DNA from: Bacteroidota bacterium
GTDB lineage: Bacteria > Bacteroidota > Bacteroidia > Chitinophagales > Chitinophagaceae
NCBI GenBank assembly: GCA_029555415.1
Contig: JAKPSI010000087.1
Span: forward strand, 1-64,000
Direction: 5' to 3'
DNA: 64,000 bases
Shown here: piece by piece, positions 7,759 through 16,824 of the stretch
How positions within the stretch are numbered: position 1 is the first letter of the stretch
Layout: every line of letters begins with the position of its first letter
Translations under genes and position numbers: made by a program
The notes under the pieces: generated by a model
The model's input: the letters and a program-made list of their open reading frames with translations, nothing else
Database searches by the model: none
Told to the model about the DNA's origin: nothing

Positions 7759-10584
7759 TTAATAGCCGGTGAAGTACCTCGTCCGGTTGATCTTCAGGTC
7801 CTGCAGCACACTCGCTTTCGGATTCAATGTGAAACTGAAGGAACGATACAGACCCACCGGGGTAACGTTGATGGATAACTGCCAGCAGTGCATCTCCCGG
7901 TTGATCGACATCTGGAAGGTCTGCAGTTTATTGGTATGGAAATCATAGTACCCGTTGGTACTGAAATTCCATTTGGGCGTCAGGCTGAAGCTGCCGCTGA
8001 AGTTGAGGTTGGAATTGACATCCTTCGTGAAGCCGCTGTAATCCGGCTTGATCCTTTCCTGGAAATACAATGAGTAGGAGAAAGAGATCTGCCAGGGGAT
8101 GTTGAAGTCCACGAACTCTGAAGGATTCTGCCGCATATAATCCAGCAACCGTTGCTGATCACCGATCAGGGACGGATCATTCAGACGCTGCTGCACCGCT
8201 TTCTTCTTCTCCTCTTCCTTCTTCGGATCCTTGGGCTTGCTGGAGAAACTGGTACTGATGGAGATACTTCCGTTCGACAAACGGCCCGGCTTGAATTTAC
8301 CGCCCTGCCATGCATATTTCGCGATCGGCATACCGCGACTGTCCGTCTGATAAGGATTCAGTGTGGTATTGGCGGAGATATTGATCTTCTCAAAAAGATT
8401 GGCGCGGAAATAGAACTGCACCGGAGCCAGCTTCATGGAATCCGCGAAGAAATTATAACCGGTCGACAATCCGTAACCATCGATCAGCCGGATCTTCCTG
8501 ATCGCCGCCTCCCCTGTATCCTTCTTACTCCTGTACTTCATCTCCAGATTATTGTCGAGCGAGAAACTCATCCCCCCGTACTTTCCTTCTCCGAAGAATC
8601 CATACATGCTGCCTTCATATTCATTGAAGCGGAAACGGTAATTGGTCGTATCCACTTTCGAATAATAAAAGTGACTGCGTGAGAGATCAGGCTTGTAGTT
8701 CAGGCTGACGGAGGGGCGCATCACGTGACGGATCGCGATGATACGGGAACCTTTGAACTGGTATTTCCCGAAGATCGCGGTGTTCAGACTCAGACCGAAT
8801 GAAGCGGTCTGGTCCATAAAGAATCCTTTGGTGATCGTGGTGTCAAGTTTCTTTTTGACATCATTCCAGGAACGGCGGAATTTCTGCGCGATCCAGTTCT
8901 GCTGATAAGAAATGGAAGGCGATACCAGCAATGCCCCGCCGAATAACGGAGGCAATTGCAGGTTGATCGGGAAATTATGCTGTGCACCCCACTGCATGGT
9001 ATCGATCAGACGTTTGAAACGGAATGCGGTATCATAAAAGGAGACCTGGTTACGGAAACTACCGTTATACCCCACTCCCAGTTTCTCGAACCACTTGGGT
9101 GCGCCCATGGCCTCTTTCTTCTGAAAAGGATAAAGGGTATTGACGGTGAAACCAGCGTCAGGCAGACTGAGGTTCACAAGTCTTGTCCGGTTATTCTGAC
9201 TATGGTTCGCACTCAGCGTGAGGTTGAAGGGTTTATCCTTCCACGATTTCGAGTAAGAGATCGAAGATCCGAGCTGGTTATTGAAATTGGCCTGGTTGCT
9301 GTTCGGGATGTTCCGGTTATAACTCGTGGAACCCGCGTTCACACTGGCAGAGAAGGAAGTCCCGGGACGGGCTTTACTGTCCACCGAGTGACTCCACGTA
9401 ATGAAGAAACTCTTGTTCTTCGAATAATCCGGATCGCCTTTGAAATTGATCTTGGTATTCTGGATACTCAGGTTGAAACTGCCGCTGTAATGATAACGCT
9501 TGCGGTAGGTAGGGTTCAAATTGATGGACCATCCGCCGTAGGAATAAACGTTTCCGTACACTTTCGCGTCCCAGTAATCATTCAGCACTTTATAATAACC
9601 GAGTCCTTCAAGACCGAGCCCATACACTTCATTCGTCGCGAATTGCGGCGGCAGTAATCCGGAGTGCCGGCCCTGTGTAAGCGGGAACAATCCGAACGGG
9701 ATATAGATCGGCACCGGCACGCCTTCAAATTCAGGATGGGCGGGCCCGGACACGGCCAGTTTATTATTGATCACTTTCATCTTCGGCGTAATGAAAGCGA
9801 AGTGCGGGTCATCCAGGTTACAGGTGGTAAAACGCGCGCGGGAAACATAAGCCGTATTCTCGCTGGTGCGTTTGATGGTCTGTCCCTGCACGATGATCTC
9901 ATTCATCGTCGTATAGGTGTTCTTCGTCAACCCCACTTGTGACTTGAAATTATACCGGATCGTATCACTGGTGAATTCATTATCGGCGCTCTTGAAATGC
10001 GCGTTCTCGGTGATGGCGCCTGTACTGTCGCGTTTGTTCACCGCGGTCACGATCTGCGTCTGCTGATCCATTTCCACGCGCGGCGCAGTCAGTTCGATAT
10101 CCTTATAATTCGTTTTCGTTTTACCATACAGCAGGATCTTCTTATCCACGATCTGTATCACCGCCGAATCGGAAGCCTGGTATTTCACCGGGGCGTCTAA
10201 AGAGTCTTTGGATATCTTCAGATTGAATGTGTCAACTTTTTGAATAATTCGATTTGAATCCCGTACAGGTAGAACGGTGGTGTCGGAGGATAAGTTTTGG
10301 GTTATGGGTTTTGGGTTTTGGGTTGCACCCGTAACTACTGAGTCTTCCCGACTGCCTACTGCTTTATCCGCCGTAGCTTTAGCGGAGGCGGGCTGACTAC
10401 CGACTACCGACTTCTGACTAGGAACTGCTCGTTTTGGTACTGTATCCAGTATTGTTAAATGACTGCCAAAATCAGACACCCATGCAGCGTAACCGGGGGT
10501 TTTCCACGTTACTGTGCATAACAACAGTAAAGCCGGTATCCCCCTTAAAAACCATTTTGGTCTAATTTTGTACAATTGATTCAT
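7759..10584 (-). CDS. lptD: LPS-assembly outer-membrane protein LptD
   Basis: The outer-membrane translocon subunit that inserts lipopolysaccharide into the outer leaflet. After an N-terminal export signal and a linker come an OstA-like periplasmic domain (from about residue 130, YQASDSAVIQ to KMKVINNKLAVSGPA) and a long C-terminal beta-barrel of amphipathic strands ending in RTRYFTGY with a terminal aromatic residue. The 941-residue length fits Bacteroidota LptD. Residues about 52-98 are encoded by intergenic-type repeats (see 10291-10432) and look dispensable. It is divergent from an amidase-MlaD-OstA cluster, consistent with an envelope biogenesis locus. Naming rests on domain order, not on a search. 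Confidence 0.87.
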   Translation of the reverse strand: MNQLYKIRPKWFLRGIPALLLLCTVTWKTPGYAAWVSDFGSHLTILDTVPKRAVPSQKSVVGSQPASAKATADKAVGSREDSVVTGATQNPKPITQNLSSDTTVLPVRDSNRIIQKVDTFNLKISKDSLDAPVKYQASDSAVIQIVDKKILLYGKTKTNYKDIELTAPRVEMDQQTQIVTAVNKRDSTGAITENAHFKSADNEFTSDTIRYNFKSQVGLTKNTYTTMNEIIVQGQTIKRTSENTAYVSRARFTTCNLDDPHFAFITPKMKVINNKLAVSGPAHPEFEGVPVPIYIPFGLFPLTQGRHSGLLPPQFATNEVYGLGLEGLGYYKVLNDYWDAKVYGNVYSYGGWSINLNPTYRKRYHYSGSFNLSIQNTKINFKGDPDYSKNKSFFITWSHSVDSKARPGTSFSASVNAGSTSYNRNIPNSNQANFNNQLGSSISYSKSWKDKPFNLTLSANHSQNNRTRLVNLSLPDAGFTVNTLYPFQKKEAMGAPKWFEKLGVGYNGSFRNQVSFYDTAFRFKRLIDTMQWGAQHNFPINLQLPPLFGGALLVSPSISYQQNWIAQKFRRSWNDVKKKLDTTITKGFFMDQTASFGLSLNTAIFGKYQFKGSRIIAIRHVMRPSVSLNYKPDLSRSHFYYSKVDTTNYRFRFNEYEGSMYGFFGEGKYGGMSFSLDNNLEMKYRSKKDTGEAAIRKIRLIDGYGLSTGYNFFADSMKLAPVQFYFRANLFEKINISANTTLNPYQTDSRGMPIAKYAWQGGKFKPGRLSNGSISISTSFSSKPKDPKKEEEKKKAVQQRLNDPSLIGDQQRLLDYMRQNPSEFVDFNIPWQISFSYSLYFQERIKPDYSGFTKDVNSNLNFSGSFSLTPKWNFSTNGYYDFHTNKLQTFQMSINREMHCWQLSINVTPVGLYRSFSFTLNPKASVLQDLKINRTRYFTGY
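10291..10432 (-). repeat. Intergenic repeats inserted in the lptD reading frame
   Basis: In the lptD sense strand, AGTCGGT heptads (10393-10432), a TCCGC/GCGGA hairpin element (about 10361-10392, encoding ASAKATADKA) and AACCCAA heptads (10291-10326, encoding TQNPKPITQN) lie in succession. All are in the stop-free orientation and keep the frame, making a low-complexity linker between the signal region and the OstA-like domain. Confidence 0.8.
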
Positions 10585-10594
10585 ACGCAGGGTG

Positions 10595-10602
10595 CAAAAG
10601 TA
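10595..10602 (-). promoter_or_regulatory. -7 element of lptD
   Basis: TACTTTTG on the minus strand is an exact TAnnTTTG, 10 bases before the ATG, followed by GCA as in other promoters here. No clear TTTG is seen at -33. Confidence 0.6.
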
Positions 10603-10753
10603 AATCTTTCGACCCTAAAGATTATGTGAAGATTCATGACCTGCAGGATCGAATTTGCCATCAAAAACTTAAAAAAACCGAAAGAGATCCGGTAATTCCG
10701 GTCATCTTTCCGACCCGTTCAATAACCACCATTTTTATTTATTTTGCACAGGT

Positions 10754-11719
10754 ATGAAAAAAACGCTTTGGCTCCTTCCCGTTCTGATCGGCTCAGTACT
10801 GCTGTTCTCATTTACAGGATCACATTCTAAACCGGTTCCGGGCCGTCGCCCGATACAGACCCTGATCATCGACCCGGGTCACGGTGGCCAGTATCCCGGC
10901 GCCCGTGGTACTTTTTCCCGTGAATGTGATGTCACGCTTTCCGTTGCCCTGAAGCTGGGAGCCGCCATCCAGAAGGAGTTCCCGAATATCAAAGTCGTTT
11001 TTACCCGCACCACGGATGCCAACGCGGGTTTCAGGAGCAACCTGAATGATGACCTCCATTATCGCGCCAATATCGCCAACGAATCCGGCGGCGACCTCTT
11101 CATCTCCATTCACTGCAACTCCGCAGGCCGCGCACCCGGTGGCTGGTATGGTAAGAAAGTAGTAGGCTATACGACCGCTACGAAAAAAGTGAAAGTGAAG
11201 AAGAAATGGGTAACAAGAACGGTCAGGGTTCCCCGTTATGAGAACTACTGGATCGAGAATGTGGCCAGAGGAACTGAAACATACGTGTGGGCCGTAGGCA
11301 AGAATGAAAGTAAAACCAGTGCGATCAATGATAACGCGGATTACGGTGAGGTAGATTCCCTTTCTACGGTCTCCCTGCCCGATCCCAATGATCCGGCCGA
11401 AAAAGCCCGGATGCTGATCTATACCCAGAACTATTTCCGCAAAAGCCTGACCCTGGCCGATTTCATTGAAAAGGAATTCATCAGTACCGGCCGCGTCAGC
11501 CGCGGTGTAAAGCAACGTAATGATAAAGGGATCTGGGTCCTCCAGGCCACGGGCATGCCCAGTGTACTGGTCGAGATCGGGTTCATCTCCAATAAATCCG
11601 AGGAACAGTACATCAACAGCGATGAGGGCCAGGAACAGATCGTTGACGACATCCTCAGTGGCTTCCGGAACTACAAGCAGAAATTCGAGGCCAAGGCTGC
11701 TTCCCAGCTGGACCAATAA
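10754..11719 (+). CDS. N-acetylmuramoyl-L-alanine amidase, Amidase_3 family
   Basis: Cleaves the amide bond between MurNAc and the stem peptide, in the periplasm, during septum splitting or wall turnover. An N-terminal hydrophobic signal (MKKTLWLLPVLIGSVLLFSF) precedes the catalytic domain, which starts at about residue 35. Zinc ligands and catalytic residues are visible: DPGHGG, the Glu of SRECD, SIHCN and VEIGF. A basic insertion of about 60 residues (from GGWYGKK to GTETYVW) sits between the third and fourth motifs; in AmiB/AmiC-type enzymes an insertion here blocks the active site, so regulated activity is plausible. No LysM or AMIN domain is present. It lies 43 bases upstream of the MCE gene. 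Confidence 0.93.
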   Translation: MKKTLWLLPVLIGSVLLFSFTGSHSKPVPGRRPIQTLIIDPGHGGQYPGARGTFSRECDVTLSVALKLGAAIQKEFPNIKVVFTRTTDANAGFRSNLNDDLHYRANIANESGGDLFISIHCNSAGRAPGGWYGKKVVGYTTATKKVKVKKKWVTRTVRVPRYENYWIENVARGTETYVWAVGKNESKTSAINDNADYGEVDSLSTVSLPDPNDPAEKARMLIYTQNYFRKSLTLADFIEKEFISTGRVSRGVKQRNDKGIWVLQATGMPSVLVEIGFISNKSEEQYINSDEGQEQIVDDILSGFRNYKQKFEAKAASQLDQ

Positions 11720-11762
11720 TCAGCCGATTGGAAATAATTAGCTAATTTGGCACCCGGAATCC

Positions 11763-12800
11763 ATGCGGTCAGGCCAGCCTTATCCGGCTACCCGCATGAA
11801 AAGCAATCGAATGAAAATCAGCAACGAAACCAAGGTTGGCGTCCTCACTATTACCGCCCTGACCCTGCTTGTATTAGGGTTCAATTTCCTCAAAGGAAAA
11901 GACCTGTTCAACCGCAGTGAAAAGATCTATGCGGTGTTCAAGGATATTGGCGCACTCGCTAAATCAAATGAGGTCAAGATCAACGGTTTTGTGATCGGTA
12001 AAGTATATCAGCTGAAAGCGGTCGACAAGGATATCTCCGGCACGATCGCCGTCATCAATCTTTCACAGGAAGTCAATATTCCGGATAATTCCCAGGCTTA
12101 TATCTCCACCCCGCTCGTCGGCGGTTCGATCATCGTGATCGAAAGAGGTGACTCCAAAACTTTCCTGAAACCCGGTGATACATTGCATACCAGGAAGGAC
12201 GCAGGCATCCTGGATGACGTGAAAGCGCAGATGAATCCGACCCTGAACAAGGTCCGCAATACACTCGACTCACTCAATGAAGTGTTCGCCAGCATCAAAC
12301 AAATGCTGAATGCGGATACCCGGAACAGTTTGCAGGCCGTGCTCCTGAACCTCAAGGTATCCACTGCATCCCTCAACGCGATCCTGGACCAGAACGGTCC
12401 GCTGTACCGTACGCTCAATAATGCCGGGAGCATCTCCGAGAACCTGAAGAAGAACAACGACAGCATCAACGAGATCATCAGCAACGCTAAAATGCTGACC
12501 TATAAATTATCCAAACTGGACCTGACCGGAACCGTGGATACGCTGAAAACCGCCATCGGTGAGTTCCGCACCACATTGACCAAAGTGACCGATCCGCATG
12601 GCACACTGGGCCTGCTGATGAGCGATCCCAAATTATATAACAAGATCAATGATGTGATGCTGGCCGCGGAGATCCTGGTGGATGACCTGCGCACCCATCC
12701 GAAACGATACGTTAATTTGTCCATCTTTGGCAAAAAAGATAAAACGGGGCCGCTAACTTCACCGGCCAAAAAGGATACCCTCCCTTCCGGGGGCAACTGA
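11763..12800 (+). CDS. MlaD/MCE-family lipid transport protein
   Basis: A single-pass inner-membrane protein with one MCE domain, of the type that binds phospholipid or hydrophobic substrates and moves them across the periplasm with an ABC transporter. The best start is the ATG at 11811 (protein MKISNETKVGV, followed at once by the membrane segment VLTITALTLLVLGF); ATGs at 11763 and 11796 add 12-16 residues. The MCE domain (VYAVFKDIGALAKSNEV to GGSIIVIERGD) covers about residues 40-120 of the long form. The C-terminal half is helical, coiled-coil-like, and rich in Asn and Ser. No ATPase or permease gene (mlaF/mlaE) is adjacent. Its stop codon overlaps the start of the next gene by one base (TGATG), implying coupled translation. 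Confidence 0.88.
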   Translation: MRSGQPYPATRMKSNRMKISNETKVGVLTITALTLLVLGFNFLKGKDLFNRSEKIYAVFKDIGALAKSNEVKINGFVIGKVYQLKAVDKDISGTIAVINLSQEVNIPDNSQAYISTPLVGGSIIVIERGDSKTFLKPGDTLHTRKDAGILDDVKAQMNPTLNKVRNTLDSLNEVFASIKQMLNADTRNSLQAVLLNLKVSTASLNAILDQNGPLYRTLNNAGSISENLKKNNDSINEIISNAKMLTYKLSKLDLTGTVDTLKTAIGEFRTTLTKVTDPHGTLGLLMSDPKLYNKINDVMLAAEILVDDLRTHPKRYVNLSIFGKKDKTGPLTSPAKKDTLPSGGN

Positions 12801-14575
12801 TGCGAACCACGAAATACATTTTTTATTTACTGATCACGGGATGTCTCTTCTTCCCTTCGCTGCTGCATGCGCAGGTTCCGTGGAGCGCACCGAAAACCAC
12901 GACCTCCGTTCCGGAAGACAGTCTCATCACGGTAGAGATCCTTCCCGGCGCGCGTAAACTGGAATTCAGGAAACTGAACGACAGCACCCAGTTACAGATC
13001 CTCGCAGGTAATGTGAAACTGAAACAGGGCAATACCCTGTTCGATTGCGACAGCTGCGTGATCAACAACAGCGCGAATACGTTCGAGGCCTGGGGCAATG
13101 TGCATATCAACGATTCCGATACCACGAATATCTATGCCGGACACCTGCGTTATATCATCAATGACAAGCATGCCTTCCTCGACGGCGGCGTGAAACTCAC
13201 GGATGGCAAGGGTTCCCTGACCACCCCCGATCTGGAATATGATGTGACCACCAAGATCGGCATCTACAAGAATGGTGGTAAAGTGATCAACAAGAAATCA
13301 ATTCTCACCAGTAAGGAAGGTTATTATTATACTGACCTGAAGGATGTGTATTTCAAATACCATGTGGAGCTGAAGGATCCGGCGTATTCGATCACGACCG
13401 ATTCATTGCTGTACAATACGGAAACGGAATCCACACGTTTCATCGCAAAGACGGTGATCATCGACAGCAATGGCCGCATCATTGAGACCAGTGAAGGATA
13501 TTATAATCAGAAGACCGGTAAGGCCGATTTTGGTTCACGTCCTTCTATCCGTGACCTGAAAGCCCGGACACTCATCCGTGCCAATCATATGGAATTCGAT
13601 GACAGCTCTCACACTTCTCTTGCAGAAGGCAATGTGGTGTACATCGATTCCACCAACAATACCACGATGCTGGCCGGGCGTATGCTGCGCAATAACAAGA
13701 CAGACGCGATACTGGCCACCAACAAGCCCCTGCTGATCATCAAGCAGGACAAGGATTCCATCTTCATCACTGCGGATACATTATTCTCAGCACGACTCAG
13801 CGATCTGCACCGCAATGCGGATACGATACAAGCAAAAGATTCACTGGGCAGAAAGGATTCTGTGGGTAAGAAAGATTCGCTTGGGGTCAAAGACCTGAAA
13901 TTGCGCAAGGATTCCATTGTGATCAAAGACCTAAAACTGCAGAAAGATTCGCTGGTGTACGATACACTGAAAGGCCGGAAAGTGATCGCGCTGGATAATA
14001 CAAAAGACAGTACCAACCGCTATTTTGAAGGATACCGGAACGTGCGCATCTTCTCGGATTCCCTGCAGGCGATCAGCGACAGCCTCTTCTACTCTTTCAA
14101 AGATTCGACCTTCAAATTATTCCAGCATCCTGTGATCTGGTCGAAGGAAAGTCAGATCACCGGCGATACAGTATACCTGTTCACGAAGAACAAGAAAGCC
14201 GACCGGATGAAGGTATTCGAGAACAGTTTCCTCGTCAATAAATCCGGCCCCGAGCTCTTCAACCAGATCAGCTCCACCCGTCTGGATGCCTGGTTCCTCG
14301 ATGGTTCCATCGATTCGGCGCGGGCAAAGGGTTATGTATCGTGCATCTATTTCATTCAGGATGATGACAGCGCATACACCGGCATCAATGAATCCACGGC
14401 GGACATGCTGGATATCTATTTCGAAAAGGATGAGCTAAAACGCGTGGTATTCCGCAGCGATGTGACCGGTACCCTCTGGCCCATTCGTCAGAAAGATCCG
14501 AAGACGATGCGGTTGCCGAAGTTCATTTGGCTGGAGGAGAAAAGGCCGAAGACGAAGTTCGAATTATTTGAATAG
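12800..14575 (+). CDS. OstA-like LPS transport protein (LptA type)
   Basis: A 591-residue exported protein with a signal peptide (YIFYLLITGCLFFPSLLHAQ) and an OstA/LptA-like beta-jellyroll region from about residue 65, in which repeated turns such as GNVKLKQGNTLFDCDS, GNVHINDSDT and EGNVVYIDS alternate. By family it should bind lipopolysaccharide in the periplasmic bridge between the inner membrane and LptD; the partner gene lptD lies 2.2 kb upstream, divergently. It is much longer than LptA of Proteobacteria. About residues 346-388 are a hexapeptide repeat (KDSLGR type). It is translationally coupled to the MCE gene. Confidence 0.83.
   Translation: MRTTKYIFYLLITGCLFFPSLLHAQVPWSAPKTTTSVPEDSLITVEILPGARKLEFRKLNDSTQLQILAGNVKLKQGNTLFDCDSCVINNSANTFEAWGNVHINDSDTTNIYAGHLRYIINDKHAFLDGGVKLTDGKGSLTTPDLEYDVTTKIGIYKNGGKVINKKSILTSKEGYYYTDLKDVYFKYHVELKDPAYSITTDSLLYNTETESTRFIAKTVIIDSNGRIIETSEGYYNQKTGKADFGSRPSIRDLKARTLIRANHMEFDDSSHTSLAEGNVVYIDSTNNTTMLAGRMLRNNKTDAILATNKPLLIIKQDKDSIFITADTLFSARLSDLHRNADTIQAKDSLGRKDSVGKKDSLGVKDLKLRKDSIVIKDLKLQKDSLVYDTLKGRKVIALDNTKDSTNRYFEGYRNVRIFSDSLQAISDSLFYSFKDSTFKLFQHPVIWSKESQITGDTVYLFTKNKKADRMKVFENSFLVNKSGPELFNQISSTRLDAWFLDGSIDSARAKGYVSCIYFIQDDDSAYTGINESTADMLDIYFEKDELKRVVFRSDVTGTLWPIRQKDPKTMRLPKFIWLEEKRPKTKFELFE
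13830..13965 (+). repeat. Hexapeptide repeat in the OstA-like protein
   Basis: Seven consecutive six-residue units of the form K-D-(S/L)-x-x-x interrupt the OstA repeats and are followed by YDTLKGRK. The 18-base DNA units are already diverged, so it is not a fresh slippage product. It is probably a charged flexible loop. Confidence 0.75.
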
Positions 14576-14577
14576 GT

Positions 14578-14730
14578 TTCACGCAACGACGCAAAGTCGC
14601 AGCGACGCGACGTTTTTCCAGATAAAATTCAGAGATAAAATTGAAATGAAGGATTGTAGTTCAATCCCAAATAAATCGTTGCGCCATAGCGTCGTGGCGT
14701 CGTTGCGTGACCGTCGTTGCGTGAACGCTA
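14578..14730. repeat. Inverted GCGTCGTTGCGTGA repeat tract
   Basis: TCACGCAACGACGC (about 14578-14591) is found inverted at about 14698-14711, with further degenerate copies of CGTCGTTGCG on both sides. The tract separates the convergent OstA-like and nhaD genes and may form a long hairpin acting as terminator. No coding sequence is seen. Confidence 0.65.
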
Positions 14731-16008
14731 AAAAATCGATTGCTGCAAAATGTACACCGCCGCTCCTGCAAAGTACCCCAGCAGCGCCAGCCACCCTATC
14801 TTCTTCAAATACCACATGAACGGGATCTGTTCCAGTCCCATGGCCGCAACGCCGGCTGCGGAGCCGATGATGAGGATACTGCCACCGGTACCGGTAGCGT
14901 ACGCCAGGAATTCCCAGAAATAATGATCGGTACTGTAAACCGTAAGCGGATACATCCCCTGCGCAGCAGCCACCAGCGGCACATTGTCCACTACGGATGA
15001 AAGCAGACCGATGCTGGTCACGATGCGATCGGGTGTATGCAGATGCGTATCCATCCAGACCGCGAGCTGACCCAGTTCACCTGAAGTTTCCAGTGCCGCG
15101 ATGGCCAGCAGGATACCGAGGAAGAAAAGGATACTGGGTGTATCTATTTTGCGCAACGCGTAAGCGACTGTGAAATGCTGACGGTCGGCCTCATCCTTCC
15201 CACTGTGTATGGATTCCGTGATCATCCATAAAATACCGAGTCCGGCCAGGATGCCCATGAACGGCGGCAGGTGGGTGACGGATTTGAACAAAGGGATCAT
15301 GAGCAGCAACAGGATGCCGCAATAAAAAACAGTGGCGCGCTCACGGGGTGTACTGCTGATCTCAGCATCTTTATGCGGTACCACGACCGGCGCGGTGATC
15401 TGTCCTTTGAAAACAAAACGCAGCAGCAGCAAGGGCACGAGCAGATTGATGGCAGAAGGCAGGATCAGTGCTTTCATGATATTCAGGGCCGTGACCTGAT
15501 TGCCGATCCAGAGCATGGTGGTGGTCACGTCACCAATGGGCGACCAGGCCCCGCCTGCATTTGCCGCGATGACGATGAGGCCGGCGAGCATCCAACGGTC
15601 CTCTTTTTTGGCCACGAGTTTACGGATAAGGGTGATCATGACGATCGTCGTGGTCAGGTTATCGAGGATGGCCGAAAGGAAAAAGCTGAGGATACCGATG
15701 ATCCAGAGCAGGCGGCTTTTCTGGAGCGTTTTGATACGGCGGGTGATGAGTTCGAAACCATCATGCGCGTCGATCAGTTCCACGATGGTCATGGCGCCGA
15801 GCAGGAAAAACAGGATCTGTGATAATTCGCCGAGGTGTCCGGACAGGCTTTCCGTCACGACTGCCTTATCTCCTTCTCCCATAATGAGCACGACCCAGCA
15901 GAGCACACCGGTGACGAGTGCGGTGGCGGCTTTATTGATCCGGATCGTTTGTTCAAATGCGATCGCGGCATAGCCGGCAATGAAAATGATGAGGAGCAGG
16001 ATGTTCAT
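14728..16008 (-). CDS. nhaD: Na+/H+ antiporter, NhaD type
   Basis: A 426-residue inner-membrane protein with about 11-12 hydrophobic segments. Segments such as FFLGAMTIVELIDAH-like (FLLGAMTIVELIDAHDGF), ILDNLTTTIVMITLIRKLV and ANAGGAWSPIGDVTTTMLW are typical of NhaD antiporters, which expel sodium or lithium in exchange for protons. The second half repeats the pattern with SVVDNVPLVAAAQGMY and ATGTGGSILIIGSAAG. It is a single gene with no obvious operon partner. A TATTTTTA element lies eight bases before the ATG (one base off consensus). Confidence 0.92.
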   Translation of the reverse strand: MNILLLIIFIAGYAAIAFEQTIRINKAATALVTGVLCWVVLIMGEGDKAVVTESLSGHLGELSQILFFLLGAMTIVELIDAHDGFELITRRIKTLQKSRLLWIIGILSFFLSAILDNLTTTIVMITLIRKLVAKKEDRWMLAGLIVIAANAGGAWSPIGDVTTTMLWIGNQVTALNIMKALILPSAINLLVPLLLLRFVFKGQITAPVVVPHKDAEISSTPRERATVFYCGILLLLMIPLFKSVTHLPPFMGILAGLGILWMITESIHSGKDEADRQHFTVAYALRKIDTPSILFFLGILLAIAALETSGELGQLAVWMDTHLHTPDRIVTSIGLLSSVVDNVPLVAAAQGMYPLTVYSTDHYFWEFLAYATGTGGSILIIGSAAGVAAMGLEQIPFMWYLKKIGWLALLGYFAGAAVYILQQSIF

Positions 16009-16042
16009 GGAATGTTAAAAATACAATGAAAAGAGTAAGGTT

Positions 16043-16335
16043 GCGTGTTATGGGTTTTAGGTTAAAGGTCACAGAGCGAAAGCTTAAACACTTAGTACAT
16101 ATAAGACACATAGGCACACTTAGAGAGAAAGGGCACAGAGATCAAACCCCTGTGCTCTTTCTAAGTGAAACTAAATGCCTCAGTGCACTATGTGTTTAAG
16201 CTTTTGCCTTTTGCGCTTGCGCAACATACTCCTTTCGGCATGGGACTATTGACTAACGACTGCTCCGCAGACTTTTGCATTTCCTTTACACCTGATTGGC
16301 ATCATTTTTCGTTCTGTAGTTACAAAATCATCAGC
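16043..16335. repeat. Repeat-filled intergenic stretch
   Basis: It contains GGGTTTT-type heptads (16043-16070), a tract of words resembling CACATAGGCACACTTAGAG with an inverted partner (16070-16200), and a GACTATT heptad block (16244-16262). No gene is supported; an open frame from 16165 into the next gene is repeat read-through. Confidence 0.65.
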
Positions 16336-16824
16336 ATGAAAATCAGAATCGCCATCTTCATCGTTGCCTCAATGCTTTTTTTACTGAAAGATGCCTCCGC
16401 GCAGGACTACAAGACCGCGCTGGGTGTGCGTTTGAGCAGTAGTGCCGCTAACGTTAACAATTCCATTTCCATCAAGCATTTCCTGAATCAGAAGACCGCC
16501 ATTGAGGGTTTGTTCTCCTTTGGTGATCCGCTGGCATTCGGTGTGTTGCTGGAGAAACACAAAAGTTTACAAACCGCCGGACTGCAATGGTTCTATGGTG
16601 CGGGTGGGTATCTGAGTTTCATCAAGACCTATAATCCTAATAAATTGAGGAATGAGACGAATGCCAATTTCGGCGCGCAGGGTGTGATCGGCCTGGATTA
16701 TAAATTCACGGGGATCCCGCTGAACCTTTCGCTCGACTGGAAGCCGGAGCTGAACCTGGTGAGTGATATCAACTTTGAACCGGCCGCGATCGGGTTGACG
16801 GCGAGGTTTACATTCGGGAAGTAG
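16336..16824 (+). CDS. Small outer-membrane beta-barrel protein, unknown
   Basis: 162 residues with a clear signal peptide (MKIRIAIFIVASMLFLLKDASAQ) and alternating amphipathic strands (YKTALGVRLSSS, GLQWFYGAGGYLSFI, GAQGVIGLDYKF, AIGLTARFTFGK) ending in a Phe-containing strand, as in eight-stranded outer-membrane barrels. The start was chosen at the ATG directly before the signal peptide; the open frame extends 57 codons further up through repeats. No function can be assigned. Confidence 0.75.
   Translation: MKIRIAIFIVASMLFLLKDASAQDYKTALGVRLSSSAANVNNSISIKHFLNQKTAIEGLFSFGDPLAFGVLLEKHKSLQTAGLQWFYGAGGYLSFIKTYNPNKLRNETNANFGAQGVIGLDYKFTGIPLNLSLDWKPELNLVSDINFEPAAIGLTARFTFGK

Noticed and set aside
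14568-14819. Small open frames between the OstA-like gene and nhaD
   Set aside because: They consist of the GCGTCGTTGCGTGA inverted repeat and the antisense of nhaD.
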